A stretch of 49,369 nucleotides of DNA from an uncultured Flavobacteriaceae bacterium (GTDB lineage: Bacteria > Bacteroidota > Bacteroidia > Flavobacteriales > Flavobacteriaceae), in contig CANNGA010000023.1 in the NCBI GenBank assembly GCA_947504035.1, positions 1-49,369 of the forward strand. Reading direction: 5' to 3'. The translations under genes were made by a program, and so were the position numbers. The stretch's first letter is position 1; every line of letters begins with the position of its first letter. A model generated the notes under the pieces. That model was given only the letters and a program-made list of their open reading frames with translations, had not been told where the DNA came from and searched no databases. Shown piece after piece: positions 41,076 to 49,369 of the stretch.

Positions 41076-43223
41076 ATGCCTCAAACCGCTGCCCAACCCC
41101 AGTTATTAGCCCATTTAAAAACCTATTTTGGTTACGATAGTTTTAGAACACATCAAGACGCTATAGTTAATGCTGTATTAGACAAAAAAGACGTGTTGGT
41201 AATCATGCCAACGGGAGGCGGTAAATCCATTTGTTTTCAGCTGCCAGCCTTGTCTTTTAAAGGTGTAACCATAGTCATTTCGCCTTTAATTGCACTTATG
41301 AAAGATCAGGTAGATGGTTTAAACGCTAACGGTATTTCGGCCGCCTATTACAATAGCAGTCAGACCCCAGAAGCCCAAACCGAAATTATAGAGCAGGTTC
41401 ATAAAGGGCAGCTTAAATTACTCTATGTAGCTCCAGAAAGTTTAGCAGGCGTACAACACATCTTAAATGAAACTTATGTAAGCTGTGTAGCGATAGACGA
41501 GGCCCACTGTATTTCCTCATGGGGGCACGACTTTAGACCCTCATACCACCAACTGGGGTTTTTAAAAGCCACCTTACCCCATACACCATTTATAGCCCTA
41601 ACGGCAACAGCAGACAAAGCCACAAGAGACGATATTTTAAAGCAATTGCGTATCCCACACGCACAGCAGTTTATATCCTCGTTCGACCGACAAAATATAG
41701 CCTTAGAAGTACGTTTGGGCAACGATAGGATTTCTCAAATACTTAAATTCATAAAAAAGCGCCCCAATACCTCAGGTATTATTTATTGTTTAAGCCGAAA
41801 AACAACAGAACAGTTGGCTAAAAAATTAAAAGCAAATGCCATCAATGCCTCAGCCTATCATGCGGGTTTAGATTTTCAAAAACGTGCTAAAGTTCAGGAA
41901 GATTTTGTATTCGATAAGACGCAAATTGTATGTGCCACAGTAGCCTTTGGTATGGGTATCGATAAATCGAACGTGCGTTGGGTGATTCATTATAACATGC
42001 CTAAAAATATAGAAGGCTACTACCAAGAAATAGGACGTGGCGGGCGCGACGGTTTAAAGTCACATGCCTTACTTTTTCACAGTTATGCCGATGTCATTCA
42101 ATTGCGAAATTTTGCAAGCGGCGCGTCTAACGAAGATTTTCAAGTGGCCAAGTTAGACCGCATGAAACAGTTTGCGGAAGCCACGACCTGCCGCAGGAAA
42201 ATACTGTTGAGTTATTTTGGCGAATTGCTTGCCGAGAACTGTGGCAATTGTGATGTTTGTATCAATCCGCCGCAAGTATTCGATGGTACCATTATTGCCC
42301 AAAAAATTCTTTCGGCCGTATACCGTTTAAAGCAAAACGAAGCCATGGGGACAGTTATAGATGTGCTTAGAGGATCGCAAAACGCTGCGGTATTAGAGAA
42401 AGGATATCAAAACTTGCGAACCTTTGGCATAGGGAAAGATATTGCTTGGAAACATTGGCAGCATTTTGTAATACAACTTATTAATCAAGGATTCTGTGAG
42501 ATCGCATTTCACAAACATAATGTGCTACAACTTACCGAATTTTCTAAAAATGTACTGTTTCATAATGGACAAGTCGCTTTAACAAAACCTGTGGAGGTTA
42601 AGGATATAAATGCGGCGGTAAAAACACCGAAAACACGTGTAAAACGCAGCAGAGCTAAAGCCAAACCCAAGACTTCTGCCACAGATTTGTTTGAGCGTTT
42701 ACGACTGTTGCGCTATAAAATTGCTCAAGAAGAGGGCATTCCTGCTTATCTGGTGTTTAGTGATGCCACATTAAAAGCAATAGAACGTGAGCGGCCCTTA
42801 AGTACTGCAGACTTTTTAACCATTAGTGGGGTGGGGCAACGCAAGCTAGAGGTGTACGGTGATGAATTTATTGCAGAGATCACCAATTTTATGGGAGAGA
42901 AACTTAAAAAGCCTAAAAAGAAGGACACCACCATGGTCACCTATGAGCTTTATAAATCTGGTTTGTCTGTAGAAGAGATCTCGATGCAACGTCGATTGAA
43001 CATCACCACGGTGTATTCTCATATCGCCAAGCTGTACAGTTCGGGAAAAGAAATACAGATATTCGATTTTATCACTAAAAGCGATGTTGAAGCCGTACAA
43101 AAAGCCAAAGTTGCTTTGGAAGCTCCTAAAACACTTAAGCCTTATTTCGATTATTTTAATGAAGCGATGGATTATTTTACAATTCGATTGGCATTGAGTG
43201 TGTTGGATAAAGAGTTAGAATAG
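41076..43223 (+). CDS. recQ: ATP-dependent DNA helicase RecQ
   Basis: A 715-residue SF2 helicase. Walker A MPTGGGKS (44-51), DEAH box (141-144, AIDEAHCISSWGHDFR), SALTATA-like LTATAD, and the QEIGRGGRDG motif VI are all present. RQC zinc ligands appear as CRRKILLSYFGE and CGNCDVC. An HRDC domain (LRLLRYKIAQEEGIPAYLVFSDATL) and a C-terminal HTH (YELYKSGLSVEEISMQRRLNITTVYSHI) follow. It unwinds 3'-5' in recombination and repair. It is followed by the AAA15/TOPRIM pair and then topB; RecQ and Topo III are functional partners. Confidence 0.96.
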   Translation: MPQTAAQPQLLAHLKTYFGYDSFRTHQDAIVNAVLDKKDVLVIMPTGGGKSICFQLPALSFKGVTIVISPLIALMKDQVDGLNANGISAAYYNSSQTPEAQTEIIEQVHKGQLKLLYVAPESLAGVQHILNETYVSCVAIDEAHCISSWGHDFRPSYHQLGFLKATLPHTPFIALTATADKATRDDILKQLRIPHAQQFISSFDRQNIALEVRLGNDRISQILKFIKKRPNTSGIIYCLSRKTTEQLAKKLKANAINASAYHAGLDFQKRAKVQEDFVFDKTQIVCATVAFGMGIDKSNVRWVIHYNMPKNIEGYYQEIGRGGRDGLKSHALLFHSYADVIQLRNFASGASNEDFQVAKLDRMKQFAEATTCRRKILLSYFGELLAENCGNCDVCINPPQVFDGTIIAQKILSAVYRLKQNEAMGTVIDVLRGSQNAAVLEKGYQNLRTFGIGKDIAWKHWQHFVIQLINQGFCEIAFHKHNVLQLTEFSKNVLFHNGQVALTKPVEVKDINAAVKTPKTRVKRSRAKAKPKTSATDLFERLRLLRYKIAQEEGIPAYLVFSDATLKAIERERPLSTADFLTISGVGQRKLEVYGDEFIAEITNFMGEKLKKPKKKDTTMVTYELYKSGLSVEEISMQRRLNITTVYSHIAKLYSSGKEIQIFDFITKSDVEAVQKAKVALEAPKTLKPYFDYFNEAMDYFTIRLALSVLDKELE

Positions 43224-43292
43224 TTTTTTTAACAAGAGTCGATATAGTAGACTAGTGCCGTAAAAAAATTACGGATTTTAATCTTTAAATTT

Positions 43293-43300
43293 TATCTTTG
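43293..43300 (+). promoter_or_regulatory. -7 promoter box of the ATPase/TOPRIM operon
   Basis: TATCTTTG fits TAnnTTTG and ends 14 bp before the GTG start at 43315. No clear -33 TTG was found. It suggests the two-gene module has its own promoter and is not read only from recQ. Confidence 0.45.
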
Positions 43301-43314
43301 AAAAAATAAATGAT

Positions 43315-44424
43315 GTGATAGCGAAATTTACAGTATCGAATTTTAAAGGTTTTAACCAAGAATTTAGTTTTGATTTACAAAACACCAACGGATATAATTT
43401 CAATACGTCAAGTGTAGAGAAAGGGATTGTAAATAATGCTTTAATATATGGGCATAATGGTGTAGGTAAATCTAATTTAGGTTTAGCCATGTTTGATATT
43501 GTTGGGCATTTAACAGACAAAAGTCTTAATAAAAACGAATATAGTTTTTATTTAAACGCGTTAAATAAGTCTACTACAGCAAAATTTCATTACGAATTTT
43601 TATTTGATGATAAGATACTAGTGTATGAGTATGAGAAAAATGATATAAATACTATTATAGCAGAAAAGGTAGTTATTGATGGAGAAACATTTGCTTTAAT
43701 CGATAGAAGAGTTAACGAAATAGCAGAAATAAATTTTAAAGGCACAGAAAATTTAAAAAAGGAATTAACTAATGGGTTATCTCTTTTAAAATATATTAAA
43801 AATAATGCACTTTTAGAAGACACAGAAATAAATTCAGTATTATTGAAACTCTATGGTTTTGTAGATAAAATGCTTTTGTTTAGGTCTCTAGAAGATAAAA
43901 AATATATTGGTTTAGAAGTTGGAGCTATAAGTGTACAGCAAGATATTATTAATAGAGATAATGTTTCTGGCTTAGAGGTGTTTTTGAATACTGCAGGTAT
44001 AGAATGTAAGCTTAATGTTGTTAAGGAATTTGATAGTGATATACTCGCATTTAATTATGGGAGTATAAATATTCCTTTTGCAGATATAGCTTCTCAGGGT
44101 ACAAAATCTTTAGCTATTTTCTACTTTTGGTTACAGCGATTAAAAGAGGTTGCAACAGTCTCCTTTTTGTTTATAGATGAGTTTGATGCGTTTTATCATC
44201 ATGAATTATCAGAAATAATAATAAAAGAATTAAAAAAAACAGGCGTTCAGTTTATTTTAACCACACATAATACTTCAATTATGACAAATGAATTGTTAAG
44301 ACCAGACTGTTATTTCTTAATGCATAAAGATGCTATACAATCCTTAGCAAAAAGTACACAAAAAGAATTAAGAGAAGCGCATAATATAGAAAAAATGTAT
44401 AAAGCAGGGGTATTCAATGTCTAA
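43315..44424 (+). CDS. AAA15/ABC-type ATPase of a putative two-gene defence module
   Basis: A 369-residue SMC/ABC-like ATPase of the COG1106/AAA15 type. Walker A is GHNGVGKS (46-53), the signature-like segment is SQGTKSL (260-266), Walker B is LFIDEFD (285-291) and the H-loop is TTHN (316-319). The stretch between (about 60-250) is the insert of this family, not a long coiled coil. It starts with GTG at 43315, because the two nearby ATGs run into TGA or TAG. Paired genes of this kind (AbiL, RloA/RloB, PARIS) sense phage and control a TOPRIM-like effector. It overlaps the next gene by 8 bp. AT-rich by eye compared with recQ and topB. Confidence 0.82.
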   Translation: MIAKFTVSNFKGFNQEFSFDLQNTNGYNFNTSSVEKGIVNNALIYGHNGVGKSNLGLAMFDIVGHLTDKSLNKNEYSFYLNALNKSTTAKFHYEFLFDDKILVYEYEKNDINTIIAEKVVIDGETFALIDRRVNEIAEINFKGTENLKKELTNGLSLLKYIKNNALLEDTEINSVLLKLYGFVDKMLLFRSLEDKKYIGLEVGAISVQQDIINRDNVSGLEVFLNTAGIECKLNVVKEFDSDILAFNYGSINIPFADIASQGTKSLAIFYFWLQRLKEVATVSFLFIDEFDAFYHHELSEIIIKELKKTGVQFILTTHNTSIMTNELLRPDCYFLMHKDAIQSLAKSTQKELREAHNIEKMYKAGVFNV

Positions 44425-45136
44425 TATATTATTTGTTTTTGAAGGTGAAAGAACAGAGCAAAGCATAGTAGATAATCTTGGTAAATATTTTATAAACGAA
44501 TCAGGAAACGATTTTATAACCTGTGCGTACTGTGCTGAAATCTATCAATTATATAGAGAGATAGCTCAAGATGAATATTTAGACACGTTTGCCTTATTAA
44601 AAGAGAAGAAAGCTAATAAAAAGATCTTGAACTTTTATGAAAGAAAAGATTTTGCTGAGATTTATATGTTTTTTGATTATGATGGGCATTCTTCTATGGC
44701 AGATGATAGTAAAATAAAAAAATTACTTCATTTTTTTGATGAAGAGACAGACAAGGGAAAATTATATTTAAGTTACCCGATGGTTGAGTCCCTAAAGCAT
44801 ATCGTGTCTTTTGAAAATTTTGTGATTTCAAAAGTTAAAGCCAAAGAAAACATTAGATATAAGGAAAAAGTAAATCAAGAATCTCTAAAAGAGTTCATTC
44901 AAATAAAAAAATACACAAAAGCCATTTGGGGGCAAATTATTAAAATACATGTGAAGAAAGCTAATTTTATCATATCTAATGCTTATGCCTTTCCAACGCG
45001 TACTATTTCTCAATCGGTACTGTTTCAAAAACAATTTGAAAAATATATAAATAAAGATAGTACAATTGCTGTATTGAATGCTTTTCCTATGTTTATACTT
45101 GATTATTATGGGGTGTCTTTTGTTGTGGATTTATAG
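44417..45136 (+). CDS. TOPRIM/RloB-like putative effector nuclease
   Basis: A 239-residue protein. The N-terminus FVFEGERTE (6-14) and the later IYMFFDYDGH (82-91) give the Glu and DxD acidic signature of TOPRIM-like domains, as in RloB and OLD-type nucleases. KLYLSYPMVESLKHI further on resembles the middle region of such proteins. The C-terminal half is helical and unfamiliar. It overlaps the upstream ATPase by 8 bp, so the two are made together. AbiLii and RloB are the closest family analogues I can name; AriB of PARIS is a looser one. Nuclease activity is inferred from the acidic pattern only. Confidence 0.7.
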   Translation: MSNILFVFEGERTEQSIVDNLGKYFINESGNDFITCAYCAEIYQLYREIAQDEYLDTFALLKEKKANKKILNFYERKDFAEIYMFFDYDGHSSMADDSKIKKLLHFFDEETDKGKLYLSYPMVESLKHIVSFENFVISKVKAKENIRYKEKVNQESLKEFIQIKKYTKAIWGQIIKIHVKKANFIISNAYAFPTRTISQSVLFQKQFEKYINKDSTIAVLNAFPMFILDYYGVSFVVDL

Positions 45137-45273
45137 TTAAACTTAGGTTTAAATTATAAAATTCAAAATGGGCTCAACTTTTTCAAGTTTACTCCGTTAA
45201 TAACTCGTAATAATTCCACTTTAGAAAACGCATTAAAAGTTCTATTTTGCAATGCTGTTTTAACCCATATCTC

Positions 45274-47586
45274 ATGAAAGTATGTATTGCCGAAAAGCCA
45301 AGTGTAGCCCGTGAAATAGCGGCAGTTCTGGGTGCGAATACAAAACGCGATGGGTATTTTGAAGGCAATGGTTATGCAGTTACCTATACATTTGGGCATC
45401 TTTGTACTTTAAAAGAACCTAATGATTACAAACCGTATTGGAAAAGTTGGGATTTGAACAACTTGCCCATGTTGCCCGAAAAATTTGAAACCAAGGTGGT
45501 TTCAAACTCAGGCATTCAAAAACAATTTAATATTGTAAAGCAGTTGTTCGATAAAGCCGATGTGGTGATTAATTGTGGGGATGCAGGGCAAGAAGGAGAG
45601 CTTATACAGCGCTGGGTGATGAATGAAGCCAACTACAAAGGTCCTGTAGAACGTTTATGGATTTCCTCCCTTACCACAGAAGCCATAAAAGAAGGTTTCG
45701 ACAACTTGAAGGATGCCAAAGATTACGATAATTTATACTATGCAGGCTTTTCCAGAGCCATAGGGGATTGGCTTTTAGGTATGAATGCCACCCGATTATA
45801 CACCGTAAAACATGGCGGGTATAAGCAAGTATTATCTGTAGGGCGGGTACAAACCCCAACCTTAGCGATGGTGGTAAAGCGCTTTAAAGACATCGAAAAT
45901 TTTAAGCCCCAACCGTATTGGGAATTGCAAACGCTCTATCGGGACACTTTATTCAGTTACGAAGAGGGGCGTTTTTTAAAGAAAGCAGACGGTGAAGCCT
46001 TAGCACATAAAGTTAAAGAAAGTGATTTCGAAATCCAGTCCATTACCAAAAAGAAGGGCAAGGAATATGCGCCTAAATTATTCGACCTTACAGGCTTGCA
46101 AGTGTATTGTAATACGAAATTTGGCTTTTCGGCAGATGAGACTTTAAAATTGGTACAGGCCTTATACGAACGTAAAGTGGTGACATATCCAAGGGTCGAT
46201 ACAACGTTTTTACCTAACGATGTTTACCCTAAAGTACCAGGTATCCTAAAAAAACTTAGCGATTATGCCGCATTAACCCAACCTTTACTGGGGCAAAAGA
46301 TAAAAAAATCGGCAAAGGTCTTTAATGATAAAAAGGTAACCGATCACCATGCCATCATCCCTACGGGTATGCAGACCAATTTGCAATACAATCAAAAACA
46401 AGTTTACGATATCATTGTAAAGCGATTTATAGCAGTGTTTTACGACGACTGTATCGTGTCTAATACCACCGTAATAGGAAGCGCAGCACAGGTAGCTTTT
46501 AAAACGACGGGCAAAGAGATTTTAGATAAAGGCTGGCGCGTTGTGTTTGAAAATCCGAATAGCAAAGACAAAGATCCCAATGTGTTACCTACATTCGAGA
46601 AAGGCGAAAAAGGCCCACACGAACCTTCATTTTTAGAAAAAGAAACGAAACCGCCCAGCCAATACACAGAAGCCTCGTTACTGCGTTCTATGGAAACTGC
46701 GGGGAAACAGGTTGATGACGATGAATTGCGGGACTTGATGAAAGAAAATGGTATTGGGCGTCCATCTACGCGTGCCAATATTATAGAAACGCTGTTTAAA
46801 AGAAAATATATCAAGCGCAATAAAAAGCAAGTGCTGCCTACAGTAACCGGTATCCAATTGATAGATACCATTCAAAACGATTTATTGAAATCGGCCGAAC
46901 TCACAGGCTCTTGGGAAAAGCAGCTTAAAGATATCGAAAAAGGCGCCTATAGTGCAAGTGCCTTTATTAGAAACATGAAGCGCATGGTAGATGCATTGGT
47001 GTATGAAGTGCGTAGCGAAACGAAACGTGCTAACATATCTCATGCCAAAACTGTAGCAGAACAACGCAGTAAAGTTAAGGCTAAACCTAAAAAAGCAGCC
47101 CAAGCCATCACAGCCGAAGCTTGTCCGAAATGCAAACAAGGCCATATTATAAAAGGCAAAACAGCCTATGGTTGTAGCGCCTACAAAACAGGCTGTAATT
47201 TTGTAATGCCTTTTAAGTATGGCGATAAGAAAGTATCTGAAAAACAATTTATACGCCTATTGCAAAAAGGAAGCACGGTAAATTTAAAAGGCTTTAAAAC
47301 AGAGGCAGGTCCTGTAGAGGGTTTATTGCGTTTGGATGCCGAATTTAAATTAAAATTAGAACCTAAGGTGGCCCCTAAACCCACAGCAGCTGTACATACA
47401 AAAGACAGCCTATTTTGCCCTAAATGTAAAACAGGCACCGTATTAAAAGGCAAAACAGCTTATGGTTGTAGTGCGTATACTTCGGGCTGCGATTTTAAAG
47501 TCGATTTTGAAGTGGTGCGTACTAAAATGAACGGACAAACACCAACAAAAGCCTTAGTGCATCGCATTCTCAATGAAAGTACCTGA
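45274..47586 (+). CDS. topB: DNA topoisomerase III
   Basis: About 770 residues from the preferred start at 45274 (MKVCIAEKPSVAREIA), since the classic type IA N-terminus begins there; a longer frame from 45247 adds nine residues. The TOPRIM Glu lies in AEKPS and the acidic DxE-like pair in NCGDAGQEGE. The catalytic Tyr is in VVTYPRVDTTF, where most family members have YPRTDS. Two C-terminal zinc fingers have CPKCKQGHI...CSAYKTGC and CPKCKTGTV...CSAYTSGC. It decatenates DNA and works with RecQ, whose gene lies upstream beyond the ATPase/TOPRIM pair. Its 3' end overlaps the rluE-like gene by 14 bp. Confidence 0.95.
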   Translation: MKVCIAEKPSVAREIAAVLGANTKRDGYFEGNGYAVTYTFGHLCTLKEPNDYKPYWKSWDLNNLPMLPEKFETKVVSNSGIQKQFNIVKQLFDKADVVINCGDAGQEGELIQRWVMNEANYKGPVERLWISSLTTEAIKEGFDNLKDAKDYDNLYYAGFSRAIGDWLLGMNATRLYTVKHGGYKQVLSVGRVQTPTLAMVVKRFKDIENFKPQPYWELQTLYRDTLFSYEEGRFLKKADGEALAHKVKESDFEIQSITKKKGKEYAPKLFDLTGLQVYCNTKFGFSADETLKLVQALYERKVVTYPRVDTTFLPNDVYPKVPGILKKLSDYAALTQPLLGQKIKKSAKVFNDKKVTDHHAIIPTGMQTNLQYNQKQVYDIIVKRFIAVFYDDCIVSNTTVIGSAAQVAFKTTGKEILDKGWRVVFENPNSKDKDPNVLPTFEKGEKGPHEPSFLEKETKPPSQYTEASLLRSMETAGKQVDDDELRDLMKENGIGRPSTRANIIETLFKRKYIKRNKKQVLPTVTGIQLIDTIQNDLLKSAELTGSWEKQLKDIEKGAYSASAFIRNMKRMVDALVYEVRSETKRANISHAKTVAEQRSKVKAKPKKAAQAITAEACPKCKQGHIIKGKTAYGCSAYKTGCNFVMPFKYGDKKVSEKQFIRLLQKGSTVNLKGFKTEAGPVEGLLRLDAEFKLKLEPKVAPKPTAAVHTKDSLFCPKCKTGTVLKGKTAYGCSAYTSGCDFKVDFEVVRTKMNGQTPTKALVHRILNEST

Positions 47587-48166
47587 TACCCCGCAACACC
47601 GTCATTTTATCATTTACAAGCCCTTTCGAGTGCTTAGTCAGTTTAAAAGTCACGACTCTAAACAGCAATCCAAACGTTTTTTAGGCGAATTTCATGCTTT
47701 TCCAGAGGGCATTATGGCGATAGGGCGTTTAGATGAAACCTCTGAAGGGTTGTTATTACTTACCACAGATGGTAAAATGAGTGACTATGTAAATAGTAGA
47801 AAAGTAGATAAGGAGTACTATGCGCAGTTAGACGGAGACCTTTCTGAAAACGCATTACAACAATTACAAGCAGGTGTCGCTATAGGCGTGAATGGAAAAA
47901 TGTATACCACAAAACCCTGTAAAGCTTTTAAATTAGAAACGCCTCCTGATGTACCAGAACGCTCTAAGAAAATTAGAGATGCCCGTCATGGTCCTACGTC
48001 ATGGGTCTCGATTACCTTAAACGAAGGAAAGTTTAGGCAGGTTCGAAAAATGACTGCCGCCGTAGGCTATCCTACATTACGACTGGTACGAGTTCGGGTA
48101 GGGGGGATTACTATAGCGCAAATGAAAGCAGGAGATGTTATTGAGGTGTCGCATTTTGAGGTGTAG
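47573..48166 (+). CDS. rluE: rRNA pseudouridine synthase, RluE type
   Basis: A 197-residue pseudouridine synthase of the RsuA/RluB/E group. It lacks the S4 domain and begins with a short tail, then YKPFRVLSQF, the catalytic GRLDETSEGLLLLTTDG (Asp nucleophile in GRLD), VDKEYYAQL, and RKMTAAVGYPTLRLVRVRVG. It would modify a uridine in 23S rRNA (U2457 in E. coli RluE). The overlap of 14 bp with topB suggests co-transcription. Confidence 0.93.
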   Translation: MKVPDTPQHRHFIIYKPFRVLSQFKSHDSKQQSKRFLGEFHAFPEGIMAIGRLDETSEGLLLLTTDGKMSDYVNSRKVDKEYYAQLDGDLSENALQQLQAGVAIGVNGKMYTTKPCKAFKLETPPDVPERSKKIRDARHGPTSWVSITLNEGKFRQVRKMTAAVGYPTLRLVRVRVGGITIAQMKAGDVIEVSHFEV

Positions 48167-48212
48167 CGTAGCCTGCATCAAAAGGTACTCTTATAAGGTG
48201 TCATAATAATTA

Positions 48213-48725
48213 CTAGGCATAAATCGTATATGTAGAGAGGCCTTCAAAGTTCATAGCTCTAAAATCTAGAATTAATTTTTCCCTTTCGCCATGCGGATCG
48301 ATGTACACGGTAAGCTGTTTTTCGAGGTGGAACTTTATCAGGATACGAGCAGCTTCAATAGGCAATTCAATTTTTACCTTTTTACTGATGTTACGGTACT
48401 TTATAGGGATAATGACGGTAGATTGAAACCTCGTTTTGTAGGTGTCCTTGTGGTACTTATTTTTAAAACGAAAAGGGTTATGGTCTACCTCGATATAAAA
48501 ATCGTCAGCATTAGGGTTAAGCGTATTGCCATAGAGATCTACAGGAACGTTTTGGCGCCAAGAGTTGCCTTTTACCGTAGCAGCTTCTAAATCTACTTTG
48601 AAACGATCTAATCCGTTCAAGTAGTCTGTCAATCGGTTTTTATCGGCCCTTTTATTAAAGTAGGCAATGCTTTTAAATAAGAGAAAACCAGCGCCAATAA
48701 CAGCTATTACTATAAGATCTTCCAT
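48213..48725 (-). CDS. Hypothetical membrane-anchored protein
   Basis: A 170-residue protein with a single N-terminal hydrophobic segment (about 4-23) that probably anchors it in the inner membrane. The rest is soluble, mixed alpha/beta, with a charged middle (NPFRFKNKYHKDTYKTRF) and C-terminal KLILDFRAMNFEG. I recognise no family. It is convergent with the rluE-like gene and stands alone. A plus-strand ORF over the same DNA (48291-48590) is less protein-like. Confidence 0.7.
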   Translation of the reverse strand: MEDLIVIAVIGAGFLLFKSIAYFNKRADKNRLTDYLNGLDRFKVDLEAATVKGNSWRQNVPVDLYGNTLNPNADDFYIEVDHNPFRFKNKYHKDTYKTRFQSTVIIPIKYRNISKKVKIELPIEAARILIKFHLEKQLTVYIDPHGEREKLILDFRAMNFEGLSTYTIYA

Positions 48726-49369
48726 AGGTTTTTATACTCGTTTAACTTTGTATTTATTTTAAAAGGTGAATTTTCTTCTGCTTCATCGTAAAAAGCGTAT
48801 CAAATCTATCTGTTAGAAATTGAGATATTCGGTATGGCTTCTTTTTCAAATCTAAATTTAGGAAATAACGTGTCTTGATAGTTTTTTCCCTTGTATTACT
48901 AAAGGTAATTAATAATACTATCTTTAGCAAAACTTGTATGATAAGAATAATTACTAGTATAGACTATTTACGAAAGTTCTTCCTAACGTTCTGTTTGTAT
49001 TTTGGTTACTAATTTTATTGCTTAGATCAAGCAACTAATCATAAAGACTAAAAGTTACTATGTGCATAAAATAAAAGCTGATGAAATTCATAAATATTAC
49101 TGGATAAGAGATAAAAAAGATATATTAAGTCTTGAAGAGATAGACAAGATAACTTCTTTAATAGATTCTAAAAATATAGAAAAAATAGCACCTGAATAAC
49201 TAAGAGAAGATGTACATTATCACCATGGAGCATCAAGCTATTACTTTTATAAATGAGTAAGGGTGCTTCATATAATATACTGCTATGTGTCTTATTCAAT
49301 TTTAAAGGGACAGCACCCTAAATATTATGAATGTTCCTTATACGACTTTCAAAAGTTTTCGAACTATTG
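48726..49369. other. Gene-poor window end
   Basis: About 640 bp of AT-rich DNA with no complete gene. An open frame at 49026-49199 reads as a possible gene remnant. An 8-bp inverted repeat (AGGGTGCT 49260-49267 / AGCACCCT 49312-49319) with a ~44-nt spacer is present. The rest shows no clear features. Confidence 0.5.
49062..49199 (+). pseudogene. Possible gene remnant (no ATG start)
   Basis: An open frame after a TAG at 49023-49025 encodes a 45-codon protein-like stretch from a GTG, including IHKYYWIRDKKDILSLEEID and ending KIAPE. The composition (Trp, Tyr, well-spaced charges) looks like real coding DNA, but there is no ATG and the frame is short. It may be the decayed 3' end of an unidentified gene. 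Confidence 0.25.

Noticed and set aside
46440-46871. 143-codon minus-strand ORF inside topB
   Set aside because: Antisense to a clear topoisomerase III gene with all catalytic motifs; composition is typical of shadow frames.
48291-48590. 99-codon plus-strand ORF opposite the 170-residue hypothetical gene
   Set aside because: The minus-strand frame is longer and has a coherent membrane anchor and soluble domain; the plus frame has no motif.
49260-49319. 8-bp inverted repeat as insertion-sequence ends
   Set aside because: The repeats are only ~44 bp apart, with no transposase and no flanking target duplication.
1-49369. CRISPR array, transposase, integrase or prophage
   Set aside because: No regularly spaced repeats, no DDE or tyrosine recombinase motifs and no phage structural genes were seen; the fibre-like gene alone is a common flavobacterial secreted protein.

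Overview
The window reads as chromosomal DNA of a member of the Bacteroidota, most likely a Flavobacteriaceae species (a marine-type flavobacterium is an inference). Several things support this: type IX secretion (T9SS) sorting domains of both A and B type, a PorP/SprF protein, paired GIN-domain (DUF2807) proteins with PspC/PadR, the SpoIIM-DUF4129-DUF4350-MoxR-DUF58 block with RDD, YwqK-type proteins, and several TAnnTTTG -7 promoter boxes. The DNA is AT-rich by eye. No rRNA, CRISPR array, transposase or integrase was seen.

Layout. 1-4.7 kb: a small repeat-containing lipoprotein, then three paralogous AraC-family regulators on the minus strand, with a divergent SRAP/YedK-like protein that lacks key catalytic residues between the first two. 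5-8 kb: trxB, tRNA-Pro(GGG) followed by a tandem array of about 107-bp units that each carry the tRNA 3' end, then mog and a CobW/COG0523 GTPase. 8-12.1 kb: a sprF-like gene coupled to a 1029-aa PKD-repeat T9SS type B cargo. 12.4-18.4 kb: PadR, PspC and two GIN-domain proteins as an operon, then DUF4870, DUF4442 and TIGR00266 proteins. 18.7-23.1 kb: an accessory island with an extended type VI tube protein (TssD/Hcp), a 538-aa metzincin effector, a lipoprotein likely to be its immunity protein, an orphan metzincin module, and a YwqK-family immunity candidate. 23.7-31.2 kb: a small conserved-looking protein, OxyR, the MoxR/DUF58 operon and RDD. 31.4-36.8 kb: a GspG-like membrane protein, a cyclophilin lipoprotein and three secreted or surface proteins. 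36.9-40.9 kb: a TPR histidine kinase with its LuxR-type regulator, a NUDIX CoA pyrophosphatase and an acyltransferase. 41-48.2 kb: recQ, an AAA15-type ATPase with a TOPRIM/RloB-like protein, topB and an rluE-like gene. 48.2-49.4 kb: one membrane-anchored hypothetical protein and a gene-poor end.

Most of the window is ordinary flavobacterial chromosome. Four places are unusual: the TssD-metzincin effector/immunity island, where a shared 23-bp sequence suggests cassette recombination; the two-gene ATPase/TOPRIM module between recQ and topB, resembling AbiL or RloA/RloB phage-defence pairs; the tRNA-Pro 3'-end array, whose copies diverge progressively away from the tRNA; and the AraC trio with 21-bp-phased direct repeats and a SRAP homologue whose Cys2 is a tyrosine. 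All family assignments were made by reading the sequence, without database searches.
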